Origin: JAOEGB01 sp041262585
GTDB lineage: Bacteria > Actinomycetota > Actinomycetes > Streptosporangiales > Streptosporangiaceae
DNA length: 64,000 bases
Reading direction: 5' to 3'
Assembly (NCBI RefSeq): GCF_041262585.1
Contig: NZ_JBGCBZ010000005.1
Span: forward strand, 1 to 64,000
Positions within the stretch are counted from its first letter, which is position 1. The number at the start of each line of letters is the position of its first letter. The notes under the pieces are model-generated. The model searched no databases and was not told the DNA's origin. It worked only from the letters and a program-made list of their open reading frames with translations. Shown here piece after piece: positions 9,417 through 18,462 of the stretch. Made by a program: the position numbers and the translations under genes.

Positions 9417-10149
9417 GTCGCCCTCCCATTTCCGGTTCGACGCCTTCCTTGTACGGTTCGACGGGCCGGCGGCCCAGATCCCTGCGCCATGTCTCGAACG
9501 CCGCGGCGGTGGCGGCGATGACGGCCACCGCGAGCGCCAGCCCGGCCACCACGTCGCTGACCCAGTGGACGCCCAGCGCGATCCGGCTGAATCCCACCGC
9601 CGCGGGGATCACGAGCGCCAGCACCCAGGCGACCACCCGTCCCCGGCCCCGCAGCATGGGAAGGGCGAGGAGCAGGAGGATCCCGGTGCCGAGCATCGCG
9701 TTCACCGTGTGTCCCGAGGGGAACGACGCGCCCGGCGCGATGGCCACGGGATCGGGCAGGTCGGGGCGGGCCCGGGCGACGACCACCTTCAGGCCGAGGC
9801 CGAGCAGGCCGCCCACGGTGATCGTGGTGGCCGCCCAGAGCGCCAGCTGGGTGGCCCTCCGGTACAGCAGCCAGGCGACCGCCACGCCCACGGCGATCCG
9901 CCAGGTGAGCGGTGCGAAGACATCGCTGATCAGCGCCATCGCGCGGGCGAAGCCGGGATGGGCGTAGGCATAGGAGTGCAGGGAGTGGGCGGCGCCCTGG
10001 TCGATCTTGTTGAGCGGCCCGAACGACGATTTCACGAGGACCAGCAGCAGCGTGAAGGGCACCACGATGAGCACGAGGGCGCCGGTCGCCACGGTGAGCC
10101 GCAGCCCAAGCTTGTGGTCGCGGTCGAGCCGCCTCAGGAACCAGCTCAT
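9400..10149 (-). CDS. PAP2-superfamily membrane phosphatase, proximal copy
   Basis: A second PAP2 enzyme, 249 residues. Motif 1 is KVVVARARPDLPD, motif 2 FPSGHTVNAM and motif 3 SRIALGVHWVSDVVAG, with about six hydrophobic helices. The frame is open far upstream, but homology starts at MSWFLRRLDRDHKLGLRL. That ATG overlaps the stop of the upstream BrkB gene in an ATGA arrangement, which fixes the start. Two unlike PAP2 genes in tandem suggest distinct lipid-phosphate substrates rather than simple redundancy. Confidence 0.88.
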   Translation of the reverse strand: MSWFLRRLDRDHKLGLRLTVATGALVLIVVPFTLLLVLVKSSFGPLNKIDQGAAHSLHSYAYAHPGFARAMALISDVFAPLTWRIAVGVAVAWLLYRRATQLALWAATTITVGGLLGLGLKVVVARARPDLPDPVAIAPGASFPSGHTVNAMLGTGILLLLALPMLRGRGRVVAWVLALVIPAAVGFSRIALGVHWVSDVVAGLALAVAVIAATAAAFETWRRDLGRRPVEPYKEGVEPEMGGRLGHRY

Positions 10150-11150
10150 CGGCGGCTCACCAGGGGCTGCCGCTCCTCCTGGGCCGAAGGACCGGGATCG
10201 GGAGTGGCCGGCTCGGTCTGACCCGCCCGGCAGGCCTCGAGCTGGGCCGAGAAGGACAGCCCCAGGAACAGGGCCACCGAGCTCAGGAACGACCACAGCA
10301 GGAGGGCCATGACGGCGGTGAGCGGGCCGTACGTCGCGCCGAAGGTGCCGCTGCTCTCGGTGTAGCGCGCGAGCAGCCAGGTGAACAGCATCCACAGCAG
10401 CACTCCGACCGTCGCGCCGACCGCGAGCCACGTGTGGCCCGGCTGCTTCCGGCGGGGGGACGAGCGGAACAGCACCGAGATCGACAGCACCGCGAGCAGG
10501 AAGCCGACCGGCCATCGCAGGAGCCCCCACGTCGCCGTGGCCGTGTGGCCCCAGCCGTACACCCTGGCGAAGGCCTCCCCGACGGCCCCGCCGCCGACCA
10601 TGATGACGAACCCGACGCTCATGAAGACGCCCGCCGTCACGGCCATCAGCAGCGCCCTGCCGTACTTGCGCTTGAAGGGGCGGTCACGCTCGATGCCGTA
10701 GATCCGGTTCGCTCCGCGCTCGAACTGCGCCATGGCCGTCGTCAGCGACACGAGGGCGGTCAGGAGACCCAGCCACAGGGCGAGGCTCCCCCCGGCGCCC
10801 GCGCTGCGATGACTGCCGTCGAGTGTCTCCCTGATCACCTCCGACCCCGCGCCGGGAGTGAGGCGGCGCAAGGTGAGCTCCAGGACCCGCCCGATGTGCT
10901 CCTGATGGAGCACCGAGCTGAGACCCACGATCGCGATGGCACCGGGGATGATCGAGAGGCAAACCTGGAACGCCAGCGCCCGGGCGTTGCTCACCCCGTC
11001 GCCGTACCGGAACCGGACGAACGCGTCGCGGACGAGGCGCCACCCCCCGTAGCGCCTTATCGAGGCGTACGCGTCATCGGCCGACAACTCGTCGCCGCTC
11101 ATGCTTGTGGTCTCCGGCACCTTCGTCGCGGTTCCCATGTCAGTCGTCAC
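10146..11150 (-). CDS. YihY/BrkB-family inner membrane protein
   Basis: A six-helix membrane protein of the YihY/BrkB (virulence factor BrkB) family, 334 residues. The conserved start of the domain is DGVSNARALAFQVCLSIIPG, with later segments RWPVGFLLAVLSISVLFRSSP and TYGPLTAVMALLLWSFLSS. It was once thought to be RNase BN; the true role is unresolved. It is the first gene of the operon with two PAP2 phosphatases, suggesting envelope lipid metabolism. The GTG at 11150 and the ATG at 11138 are both possible starts; GAGG lies 11 bases before the latter. Confidence 0.88.
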   Translation of the reverse strand: MTTDMGTATKVPETTSMSGDELSADDAYASIRRYGGWRLVRDAFVRFRYGDGVSNARALAFQVCLSIIPGAIAIVGLSSVLHQEHIGRVLELTLRRLTPGAGSEVIRETLDGSHRSAGAGGSLALWLGLLTALVSLTTAMAQFERGANRIYGIERDRPFKRKYGRALLMAVTAGVFMSVGFVIMVGGGAVGEAFARVYGWGHTATATWGLLRWPVGFLLAVLSISVLFRSSPRRKQPGHTWLAVGATVGVLLWMLFTWLLARYTESSGTFGATYGPLTAVMALLLWSFLSSVALFLGLSFSAQLEACRAGQTEPATPDPGPSAQEERQPLVSRR

Positions 11151-11315
11151 CTCGATCGTCTATAGGTGCCATCCGGTGCCCAGGGGGAGGCGCCGGCGGT
11201 CACAACGGCTTCTGGCGTGGGCACTCAGCTACCCCGTCGGACCGTCTTCGAACACCGGAACCAGAAAGCTGGAGTCCCTACGGTTCCGGAACGGGCCGGC
11301 CAGGAGACGACAAGG

Positions 11316-11348
11316 CGAGGGACCGGCCCCCGTGGAACCGGTCCCTCG
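11316..11348 (-). terminator. Hairpin downstream of the GYVWREA-repeat gene
   Basis: A perfect 11-bp stem, CGAGGGACCGG (11316-11326) with CCGGTCCCTCG (11338-11348), 15 bp after the stop of the secreted repeat protein. The remaining 11151-11315 is upstream of the BrkB gene and shows nothing else certain. Confidence 0.7.
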
Positions 11349-11362
11349 ATTTGTGTGAGCGG

Positions 11363-12118
11363 TCAGAGCACGGCGCAGCCGACACGGACCGGAACGCGGG
11401 CCGACCAGCGGCCGGAGAGGACGTCGTAAGCCTGGGCGTAGCCGTTCGCGGGCCGTCCGGGAGCCGTGCAGTCGAAGACGTCGGTCTTCTTGCCGAAGCT
11501 GCCCGCGGCGTACCCGGCGTGGGCCGAGGCGTTCACCGAGCCGCTCCAGTAGAGCCGTCCGGTGGTGTAGCGGATGTAGAGCTTGACCTGGCCGAAGTTG
11601 TAGTGGTCGCCGTTGAGCTTGAGCCGCGGGATGTCGTCGACCGAGGTGCTGGTGGACGTGCCGTCGCCGTTGTCGTGCGGCGGCACGGTGTACCGGGTGA
11701 TCCACAGGCGGGCCAGGACCTTGCGGTCGGCGGCCTTGGCGTTGTCCGCCAGGGCCTGGCTGCGGACCGAGGGGAGGACGCAGACGTCGTCGCCCACGAA
11801 CGCCTCACGCCAGACGTAGCCGTTCACGCAGGTGTGCGGGCCGAACGGGCCGGAGGTCCAGCGGCTGGCCTTGACGCTGTTGTCGGCGGCGGTCTGGTTC
11901 CGGGTGGCCGGGGTGACGCAGACGCGGTCGCTCGGGCGCGCCTCCCGCCAGACGTAGCCCTGAAGGCAGGTGTCGGGGCCGAAGTCCCCGGTGGTGGCGG
12001 TCGTGGCGGTGGTGGCGGAGGCCGGTGTGGCCATCAGCGTGGCGGGGACGGCGGCGGCCGCGGCGGCGATCGCGGTGACGGCCAGACCGAGGACGGTGCG
12101 CTTGATCGTGCGCTTCAT
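11363..12118 (-). CDS. Secreted protein with two GYVWREA repeats
   Basis: A 251-residue exported protein of unknown function. It has a Sec-type signal peptide (MKRTIKRTVLGLAVTAIA to ATPASA). Two tandem ~45-residue units follow, each with FGPxTC-xxGYVWREA-D-VCV-P-xRxQ-ADN and two cysteines that probably pair. The unit is familiar from other actinomycete secreted proteins, but I know no function. The C-terminal ~110 residues, predicted beta-rich, include YNFGQVKLYIRYTTG and two cysteines. The start is set by AGGAG 6 bases before the ATG; the open frame continues uselessly to 12295. It lies beside repeat cluster 2. Confidence 0.8.
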   Translation of the reverse strand: MKRTIKRTVLGLAVTAIAAAAAAVPATLMATPASATTATTATTGDFGPDTCLQGYVWREARPSDRVCVTPATRNQTAADNSVKASRWTSGPFGPHTCVNGYVWREAFVGDDVCVLPSVRSQALADNAKAADRKVLARLWITRYTVPPHDNGDGTSTSTSVDDIPRLKLNGDHYNFGQVKLYIRYTTGRLYWSGSVNASAHAGYAAGSFGKKTDVFDCTAPGRPANGYAQAYDVLSGRWSARVPVRVGCAVL

Positions 12119-12268
12119 CGTGGGCTCCTGAGTGCGAGTCGTTCCCGGCCTGGCCGTTGCCGTCCGGGGCTTGCGTCTCAGTGATAGGCCCGCCCGCCTG
12201 CACGTCTCTTGACCGCCGCTTACCCGCGTCCATGCAAGCCCGCTGCAAGCCGTTGGTCCGGCATTCCG

Positions 12269-12411
12269 CGTGATCATGCACACCTTCATCCGCACCTATG
12301 GTGAGCTGCGGACAGTAGGCTCGTGATCATGCAGACCCGTCACAGGTGCATGATCACGTACGGCGTTCGCACAGCTGGGGTGCGGTCACCAGGAATCCGT
12401 GCATGATCACG
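12269..12411. repeat. 53-bp repeat family, cluster 2
   Basis: Forward cores CGTGATCATGCA lie at 12269 and 12322 (53 bp apart) and reverse cores TGCATGATCACG at 12347 and 12400 (53 bp apart), with 13 bases between the two inner cores. The whole 143 bp is therefore an interrupted inverted repeat. It fills most of the 304-bp gap between the secreted protein start and the antiporter stop. No gene is visible in that gap. Confidence 0.9.
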
Positions 12412-12422
12412 TGCGATGAAGG

Positions 12423-13514
12423 TCAGCCCCACCAGAAGGCGGCGGCGATCACGCAGTAGAGCACGATGAGCGTGGCGCCCTCCAGCCAGGTCGACTCGCC
12501 GTCGAGCACCACGAGGACCGCGACCAGCACGGCGATGATCAGAGCCGCGATCAGCAGCGGCGGGAGCACCAGGGTGAACGAGGCCCCGACGAGCGGCGAC
12601 AGCAGCACCAGGGCCGGGGCGATGACCAGGGCGATCTGCAGGGGGCTCTGCAGGATCACGGAGAGCGCGTAGTCGGACTGGTTCTTCGCGGCGAACTGGA
12701 TGCCGACGACGTTCTCGACCGCGTTGCCGGCGATGGCCACGATGACCAGGCCGGCGAACGCCTGCGAGATGCCGAGCGTGCCCATCGCGGGCTCCAGGGC
12801 GTGGACGAACCACTCGGACACGAAGGCGGCGCCGACACCGGTGACGGCGAGCATGCCGAGGGCGACTCCGAGCGGCCAGCTCGGCCCGTGGTGACCCGGC
12901 TCGGCCGAAGCGGCCACGGCCGGTTCGGCCGTGGGCGCGGCCTCGGCGGACTTCCTGCGGCGGATGGCCGCGGGCAAGGACGCCGCGAAGAGGCCGAGCA
13001 GCAAGATCGACACGATGATGGACAGCCCACGCTCGTGTCCGGCCGCCGGAGTGTGCAGTGCCGCCGTCAGCGCCGGGATGAGCAGCGCGAACACGGCGAG
13101 CACGAGCAGCATGGTGATCGTGCGAGCCGACTCGGCGCCGAACCGCTGCGGGCCGTTCTTGACCCCGCCGACCACGAACGCCAGTCCGAGGACGAGCAGC
13201 ACGTTGGCCAGGATCGAGCCCACGATGGATGCGCTCGCCACCTCGTAGAGCCCGTCGCGGAGCGCGAACAAGACCACGAAGAGCTCGGGCAGGTTGCCCA
13301 GCGCGCTCTGCACCACGCCGGTGGCGCCCGCGCCCAGCCGGTCGCCCAGCGCCTCGACGCTACGGCCGACCAGGCTCGCCAGCAGTGCCAGGGCGATGCC
13401 GGAGAGCACGAACGGCAGGACCGTCCCCCCGCCGGCGAACCGGGTCACCCCCGCTCCGGCGCTGCCCAGCACACAGAGAACGATCAGCCGCCAGTCCGCT
13501 CGCGAGAATCCCAC
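12423..13514 (-). CDS. Calcium/cation antiporter (CaCA/CAX type)
   Basis: A 363-residue integral membrane transporter with about eleven helices. It has the two alpha-repeats typical of CaCA exchangers: GNLPELFVVLFALRDG, followed by ASIVGSILANVLLVLG, in the first half; and GNAVENVVGIQFAAKNQ, followed by LQSPLQIAL, in the second. The acidic residues in GNLPE and GNAVE are the ion-binding ones in the family. It most likely exports Ca2+ (or Na+/K+) in exchange for protons. It is a single gene and its promoter side faces the pgeF stop. Confidence 0.9.
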   Translation of the reverse strand: MGFSRADWRLIVLCVLGSAGAGVTRFAGGGTVLPFVLSGIALALLASLVGRSVEALGDRLGAGATGVVQSALGNLPELFVVLFALRDGLYEVASASIVGSILANVLLVLGLAFVVGGVKNGPQRFGAESARTITMLLVLAVFALLIPALTAALHTPAAGHERGLSIIVSILLLGLFAASLPAAIRRRKSAEAAPTAEPAVAASAEPGHHGPSWPLGVALGMLAVTGVGAAFVSEWFVHALEPAMGTLGISQAFAGLVIVAIAGNAVENVVGIQFAAKNQSDYALSVILQSPLQIALVIAPALVLLSPLVGASFTLVLPPLLIAALIIAVLVAVLVVLDGESTWLEGATLIVLYCVIAAAFWWG

Positions 13515-13564
13515 GACGCATGATCGTAGGGGTCACGACTTCCCAGGGAAAGCCCAGGGATTCT

Positions 13565-14275
13565 TCAGCTCTGGAGCCAGACGTATCCGGCGAAACGGCC
13601 GGTCCGCTGCTCCCGGCGGTAGGAGTAGAGGTCCGGCGACTCGATCGTGCAGCGGCCGTCGTGCCGGATGTCGGTCACTCCCGCCCGCCGCAGCTGGGCG
13701 GCGATCCCGGCCCTGATGTCGAGGGCGGGGGTGCCCTGCCGGGTCGTCGACCGGCTCTCAGGGACCCGGGCGGCGACCCTCTCCCGCAGGTCGCCGGGCA
13801 CCTCGTAGCAGAGCCCGCAGGCGGCGGGGCCGATCACGGCCACCATTCGCGCGGGCTCGGCGCCCCGGGACGCCATGGCCTCGACCAGCGCCGGGACGAC
13901 TCCCGCCTCGGTGCCCGGCCGCCCGGAATGCGCGCCTCCCACCAGTCCCGCCACAGGGTCCGCCACAAGGACCGGAGCGCAGTCGGCCACGAGGACCGCC
14001 AGCCCGAGGCCGGGCCGGTCGGTGAAGACGGCGTCGAGCGCGGGCGGTTCACCGGCGAACGGCTCGGTGACGTAGGCGACGTCCACGCCGTGGATCTGCC
14101 GCATGAAGACCACACTGTCGAGGCCCAGCTCGGCCGCCGTCTTCGCCCGGTTCTCCGCCACCGCCGCCGGGTCGTCCCCCACCGCACCACCCAGGTTGCG
14201 CGTGCCGTACGGCTCCGCGCTCACGCCACCGTGCCGGTCGGTGAAGGCCATGCGGACCCGCTCGATCGCAATCAC
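13565..14275 (-). CDS. pgeF: Peptidoglycan editing factor / laccase-domain protein
   Basis: A YfiH/PgeF-family protein, 236 residues. Signature motifs are FTDRHGGVSAEPYGTRNLG, RQIHGVDV, DCAPVLV, GGAHSGRPGTEAG and IGPAACGLCYEV, which carry the His/Cys metal site. E. coli members remove wrongly incorporated residues from cell-wall precursors; others show purine nucleoside phosphorylase or laccase activity. In most actinomycetes the gene follows ftsZ; here it is alone. It diverges from the zinc dehydrogenase with 56 bp between starts. Confidence 0.9.
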   Translation of the reverse strand: MIAIERVRMAFTDRHGGVSAEPYGTRNLGGAVGDDPAAVAENRAKTAAELGLDSVVFMRQIHGVDVAYVTEPFAGEPPALDAVFTDRPGLGLAVLVADCAPVLVADPVAGLVGGAHSGRPGTEAGVVPALVEAMASRGAEPARMVAVIGPAACGLCYEVPGDLRERVAARVPESRSTTRQGTPALDIRAGIAAQLRRAGVTDIRHDGRCTIESPDLYSYRREQRTGRFAGYVWLQS

Positions 14276-14331
14276 CGGACCAGCGTACTAAGGGGATAGC
14301 GTGGCGGGCGGGCGAGACGAGGAGGCGGTCG

Positions 14332-15372
14332 GTGCGCGCGGTGGTGTACGAGGCGTTCGGCGCGGAGCCCGAGGTCCGCGGGGTGGCGGATCCCGTCGCC
14401 TCTCCGGACGGGGCGGTCATCAGGGTGGAGGCCACCGGCCTGTGCCGCAGCGACTGGCACGGCTGGATGGGCCACGACGCCGACATCCAAGTGTTCCCCC
14501 ACGTGCCGGGACATGAGCTCTCCGGCGTCGTGGACTCCGTGGGCCCCGGCGTGACGGGGTGGCGGCCCGGCGATCGGGTGCTGGTGCCGTTCGTGTGCGC
14601 CTGCGGGCGATGCCGGGAGTGCGTCAAGGGTGACCACCAGGTGTGCGAGCGGCAGACGCAGCCGGGGTTCACCCACTGGGGGTCGTTCGCCGAGCGGGTC
14701 GCGATCGACCACGCCGACGTGAACCTCGTGCGCCTGCCGGACGGCATGGCGTTCGCCACGGCCGCGAGCCTCGGGTGCAGGTTCGCCACGGCCTTCCGCG
14801 CTGTGATCGCGCGTGGGCGGGTCAGGCCGGGAGACTGGCTGGCCGTGCACGGCTGCGGCGGTGTCGGCCTGTCGGCCGTCATGATCGCGGCTGCCGCGGG
14901 GGCCCGGGTGGTCGCGGTGGACGTCTCCCCCGGCGCGCTGGACCTCGCGAGGCGGTTCGGCGCGGCGGAGTGCGTCCAGGCCGGGCCGGACTCAGCGGAT
15001 GCGGCGACCGTGATCCGTGAGATCACGGCGGGCGGCGCGCACGTCTCGGTCGACGCGCTGGGCAGTCCGGCGACGTGCGCGGCGTCGATCGAGAGCCTCC
15101 GCAGGAGGGGCCGCCACGTCCAGGTCGGGCTCCTTCCCGGCGGTACGGCCCTGCCGATGGGCCGGGTGATCGCCCACGAGCTGGAGGTCCTCGGCAGCCA
15201 CGGCATGGCCGCCCACGCCTATCCTCCGATGCTGGAGATGATCGCCGCCGGGACGCTCCACCCGGACCTGCTCATCACCCGCACCATCCTCCTGGAGGAG
15301 GCGCCTGCCGCCCTGATGGCCCTCACCCGCGCCGGCAGCCCGGCGGGAGTCACCATGATCACACCTGACTAG
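14332..15372 (+). CDS. Zinc-dependent alcohol dehydrogenase family protein
   Basis: An MDR-type dehydrogenase of 346 residues. The catalytic zinc ligands lie in GLCRSDWHGW and VPGHELSGVV, the structural zinc Cys cluster is CACGRCRECVKGDHQVC, and the Rossmann motif is GCGGVGLSAV with an acidic DVS at the end of beta-2 favouring NAD. GTG 14332 follows GAGGAGG at 6 bases. It is convergent with glgM, and the two stops share CTAG at 15369-15372. The substrate is unknown. Confidence 0.88.
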   Translation: MRAVVYEAFGAEPEVRGVADPVASPDGAVIRVEATGLCRSDWHGWMGHDADIQVFPHVPGHELSGVVDSVGPGVTGWRPGDRVLVPFVCACGRCRECVKGDHQVCERQTQPGFTHWGSFAERVAIDHADVNLVRLPDGMAFATAASLGCRFATAFRAVIARGRVRPGDWLAVHGCGGVGLSAVMIAAAAGARVVAVDVSPGALDLARRFGAAECVQAGPDSADAATVIREITAGGAHVSVDALGSPATCAASIESLRRRGRHVQVGLLPGGTALPMGRVIAHELEVLGSHGMAAHAYPPMLEMIAAGTLHPDLLITRTILLEEAPAALMALTRAGSPAGVTMITPD

Positions 15373-16544
15373 AGGACCGCGGCGTAGAGCTCGTGGGTGC
15401 GCTCGGCGATGCGCTGCCAGGAGAAGTGATCGATCGCCCGGCGTCGTCCCGCCTTGCCCATCGCGGACGCCGTCGCGGGATCACCGAGCAGCGCGTTGAC
15501 CCGATGGGCGATGCCTTCGGCGAATGCCTCGGGATCGTACGGCTCGCCGTCGGGGCCCTGTTCGATCGGCACGAGCAGGCCCGTGGAGCCGTCGGCCACG
15601 ACCTCGGGGATGCCGCCGGTGGCGGTCGCCACGACAGCCGTCTCGCAGGCCATGGCCTCCAGGTTCACGATGCCCATCGGCTCGTACACCGACGGGCAGA
15701 CGAAGACGGTGGCATGGGTGAGGATCTGGATGACCTCCGGCCTGGGCAGCATCTCGGAGATCCAGATGACCCCTTCGCGCGTGGCCGACAGCTCGCGGAC
15801 CAGGCCGGTCACCTCCTCGGCGATCTCGGGGGTGTCGGGCGCGCCCGCGCACAGCACGAGCTGCGCGTCCGGGGCGAACGACCGGGCGGCGTGCAGGAGA
15901 TGGACGAGCCCCTTCTGCCGGGTGATGCGCCCCACGAAGACGACGTACGGCGTGGCCGGGTCGATGCCGTGCCGCGCCAGCGCGGCGGCGCTCTCCGCGG
16001 GGGCGTACTCCTCCGTGTCGATGCCGTTGTGGATCACCCGCACCCGGTCGGGCGATATTTCGGGATATGCCGTCAGCACGTCGCGGCGCATGCCCTCGGA
16101 CACCGCGATGATCGCGTCGGCCGACTGGAGCGCCGTCCGCTCCGCCCACGACGACAGCGTGTAGCCCCCGCCGAGCTGCTCGGCTTTCCACGGCCGAAGG
16201 GGCTCCAGGCTGTGGGTGGTGACCACGTGGGGCGTGCCGTACAGCATCTTGGCGACGTGCCCTGCGAAATTGGCGTACCAGGTGTGGCTGTGCACGACGT
16301 CCGCGCCCTCGCATCCGGCGGCCATCTCCAGGTCGACTCCCAGCACCTGAAGGGCGGCATTGGCGGTCTCCAGGCCGCCGGGCACGCGGTACGCCCGGAC
16401 GCCGGTCTCGTCGCGTGGCGCGCCGAAGCACCGCACCCGCACGTCGGCAAGCCCGCGGAGCTCGCGCGCCAGATATTCGACATGGACTCCGGCTCCGCCG
16501 TACACCTCGGGCGGATACTCGCGGCTGAGCAGATCGACACGCAT
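15369..16544 (-). CDS. glgM: Actinobacterial glycogen synthase / maltose-1-phosphate synthase (GT4)
   Basis: A GT-B retaining glycosyltransferase of family 4, 391 residues. The N-terminal domain begins MRVDLLSREYPPEVYGGAGV; the C-terminal donor domain has VFVGRITRQKG and the E(x)7E motif in CPSVYEPMGIVNLEAMACE. In mycobacteria the homologue (Rv1212c) transfers glucose from ADP-glucose to glucose-1-phosphate, making maltose-1-phosphate for alpha-glucan synthesis; many databases call it GlgA. The divergent glgC supplies ADP-glucose. No Shine-Dalgarno sequence precedes this ATG, so it may be translated from a leaderless or very short leader. Confidence 0.92.
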   Translation of the reverse strand: MRVDLLSREYPPEVYGGAGVHVEYLARELRGLADVRVRCFGAPRDETGVRAYRVPGGLETANAALQVLGVDLEMAAGCEGADVVHSHTWYANFAGHVAKMLYGTPHVVTTHSLEPLRPWKAEQLGGGYTLSSWAERTALQSADAIIAVSEGMRRDVLTAYPEISPDRVRVIHNGIDTEEYAPAESAAALARHGIDPATPYVVFVGRITRQKGLVHLLHAARSFAPDAQLVLCAGAPDTPEIAEEVTGLVRELSATREGVIWISEMLPRPEVIQILTHATVFVCPSVYEPMGIVNLEAMACETAVVATATGGIPEVVADGSTGLLVPIEQGPDGEPYDPEAFAEGIAHRVNALLGDPATASAMGKAGRRRAIDHFSWQRIAERTHELYAAVL

Positions 16545-16614
16545 AGGAGGAGCTTAGGGTTGTTGTCGCCGCCCCGGGTGTTTGGCGGCGGTTTGGCGGG
16601 TTAAGGTCCTGCCT

Positions 16615-17841
16615 ATGAAGGTCCTGGCGATCGTGCTCGCAGGTGGTGAGGGGAAGCGGCTGATGCCGCTGACCGCGGACCGGGCCAAGCCCGCTGTGCC
16701 GTTCGGAGGGATCTACCGGCTCATCGACTTCGTGCTGTCGAACCTCGCGAACGCCCATTACCTGCAGATCGTCGTGCTGACGCAGTACAAGAACCACAGC
16801 CTCGACCGGCACATCTCACGCACCTGGCGGCTGTCGGCGATGCTCGGCAACTACGTCACGCCGGTCCCGGCCCAGCAGCGGCTCGGGCCGCGCTGGTTCT
16901 CGGGTTCGGCCGACGCGCTGTTCCAGAACCTGAACCTGATCTACGACGAACTGCCCGACCATGTGATCGTCTTCGGCGCGGACCACATCTACCGGATGGA
17001 CCCGCGGCAGATGGTCGACCAGCACATCGACTCGGGGGCGGACGTCACGGTCGCGGCGATCCGCCAGCCCCTGGGGCTGGCCGACCAGTTCGGCGTGATC
17101 GAGACCGACCCGTCCGGACGCCGGATCGTGGCCTTCCGCGAGAAGCCGAAGGACGCCGTCGGACTCCCCGACGCGCCGGACCAGATCTTCGCGTCGATGG
17201 GCAACTACGTCTTCAAGACCCAGGCGCTGATCGAGGCGCTGCGCGAGGACGCCCTCGACCCCAGCAGCAGGCACGACCTCGGCGGCAACATCATCCCGAT
17301 GTTCGTCAAGGGCGGCGGGGCCGAGGTGTACGACTTCGCGCACAACGTCGTGCCGGGTTCGACGGAGCGCGACCGCGGCTACTGGCGCGACGTGGGAACG
17401 CTGGACGCCTACTACGACGCCCACATGGACCTCATCTCGGTCCACCCGGTGTTCAACCTCTACAACGACAGGTGGCCCATCTACACGGGGCACGACCCGC
17501 TGCCACCCGCCAAGTTCGTGCACAACGAGGGCGACCGGATCGGTCACGCCCTGGAGTCGCTGGTCTCGCCGGGCGTCATCGTCTCCGGTGGTACGGCCCT
17601 GCGGTCGATCCTCTCCCCCGGCGTCGTGCTGCACTCGCACTCGCACGTCGAGGACTCGGTCCTGATGGGCTGCGTCAAGGTCGGCAGGGGCGCGGTCGTG
17701 CGGCGGGCGATCATCGACAAGAACGTGGTCATCCCCGACGGCGCCCGGATCGGCTTCGACCCCGACTACGACCGGCAGCGCTTCGCGGTGACGAGAAGCG
17801 GCGTCGTCGTCATCGGGAAGAACGAGATCATCGACCGTTGA
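16615..17841 (+). CDS. glgC: Glucose-1-phosphate adenylyltransferase
   Basis: ADP-glucose pyrophosphorylase, the committed step of glycogen/alpha-glucan synthesis, 408 residues. The nucleotidyltransferase motif is VLAGGEGKRLMPLTADRAKP, with substrate-binding WFSGSADALFQNL, VFGADHIYRMD and the glucose-1-P-site FREKP; a C-terminal left-handed beta helix follows (from about SPGVIVSGGTALRSILS). The start is set by family length and the MKVLAIVLAGG N-terminus; TAAGGT lies 8 bases upstream. It is divergent from glgM across 70 bp, so both are probably controlled together. Confidence 0.95.
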   Translation: MKVLAIVLAGGEGKRLMPLTADRAKPAVPFGGIYRLIDFVLSNLANAHYLQIVVLTQYKNHSLDRHISRTWRLSAMLGNYVTPVPAQQRLGPRWFSGSADALFQNLNLIYDELPDHVIVFGADHIYRMDPRQMVDQHIDSGADVTVAAIRQPLGLADQFGVIETDPSGRRIVAFREKPKDAVGLPDAPDQIFASMGNYVFKTQALIEALREDALDPSSRHDLGGNIIPMFVKGGGAEVYDFAHNVVPGSTERDRGYWRDVGTLDAYYDAHMDLISVHPVFNLYNDRWPIYTGHDPLPPAKFVHNEGDRIGHALESLVSPGVIVSGGTALRSILSPGVVLHSHSHVEDSVLMGCVKVGRGAVVRRAIIDKNVVIPDGARIGFDPDYDRQRFAVTRSGVVVIGKNEIIDR

Positions 17842-18418
17842 TCCGCCACATCGGCTCAACCACCGTCCACTGGGCCTCCCAGACGCGGCGGGCGCGCCGC
17901 TGGTTGATCGTCCGGGTCACGACGACCACCATCGCCAGGAACGCGGCGGCGGCGAGCGGAAGGCCGGTTCCGACCGTCAGGGCGGAGACGATCGTGGTCT
18001 CCCGGTCCTGCGGGCGCTGGGTGAGCGCGCCGCGGTCGTCGATCCACACCGTCACGACGTCGCCCGCGCGCTTGGCCGCGACGGCCTCGATGGTGCCCGC
18101 CCGCTCGGTGCCGTCCGGGGCCCGCCATACGGCACGGGCGTGCCCCATGGCGGAGCCGGCCGCCGACAGCCGGGGCGCGGACACGTTCTCAGTGAGCGTG
18201 GCGCTCACCGGGTGACGGGCATGCGCCTGTCTGGCCTCGGCCTTGACGCCGTCGCCGTACGCCCGGATGCCCAGGACGACGCCCAGCACGACCGCGATAA
18301 TGACGCCCAGCACCGAGACAAGCCGGACCACCGCCTCGACCCGGTCGCACCGGCGGCGAAGCGGATTTCTGTCAAGGCCGAGCCATCTGGCGAACCTGGC
18401 GAATGGATTCTGTGACAT
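17828..18418 (-). CDS. Rv1733c-like two-helix membrane protein
   Basis: A 196-residue protein resembling actinobacterial Rv1733c-family membrane proteins. It has a cytoplasmic N-terminus with LGLDRNPLRRRCDRVEAVV, a first helix (VRLVSVLGVIIAVVLGVVL), an external domain of about 100 residues containing VWIDDRG, a second helix (LPLAAAAFLAMVVVV) and a basic C-terminus. Function is unknown. Its start is supported by GAGG 6 bases before the ATG. It overlaps the glgC 3' end by 14 bp and lies 44 bp downstream of the enoyl-CoA hydratase. Confidence 0.8.
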   Translation of the reverse strand: MSQNPFARFARWLGLDRNPLRRRCDRVEAVVRLVSVLGVIIAVVLGVVLGIRAYGDGVKAEARQAHARHPVSATLTENVSAPRLSAAGSAMGHARAVWRAPDGTERAGTIEAVAAKRAGDVVTVWIDDRGALTQRPQDRETTIVSALTVGTGLPLAAAAFLAMVVVVTRTINQRRARRVWEAQWTVVEPMWRINGR

Positions 18419-18462
18419 CACACACCTCACAGGGTCATTACCACTGCGAGTCCCGTTTATGC

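Noticed and set aside
10150..10530. N-terminal extension of the proximal PAP2 protein
   Set aside because: It is an alternate-frame reading of the BrkB gene. The ATGA overlap at 10146-10149 gives a natural coupled start.
12269..12411. The 53-bp arrays as CRISPR arrays
   Set aside because: The repeated core is only 12 bp, the 41-bp spacers are related to each other, orientation flips within clusters, and no cas gene is present.
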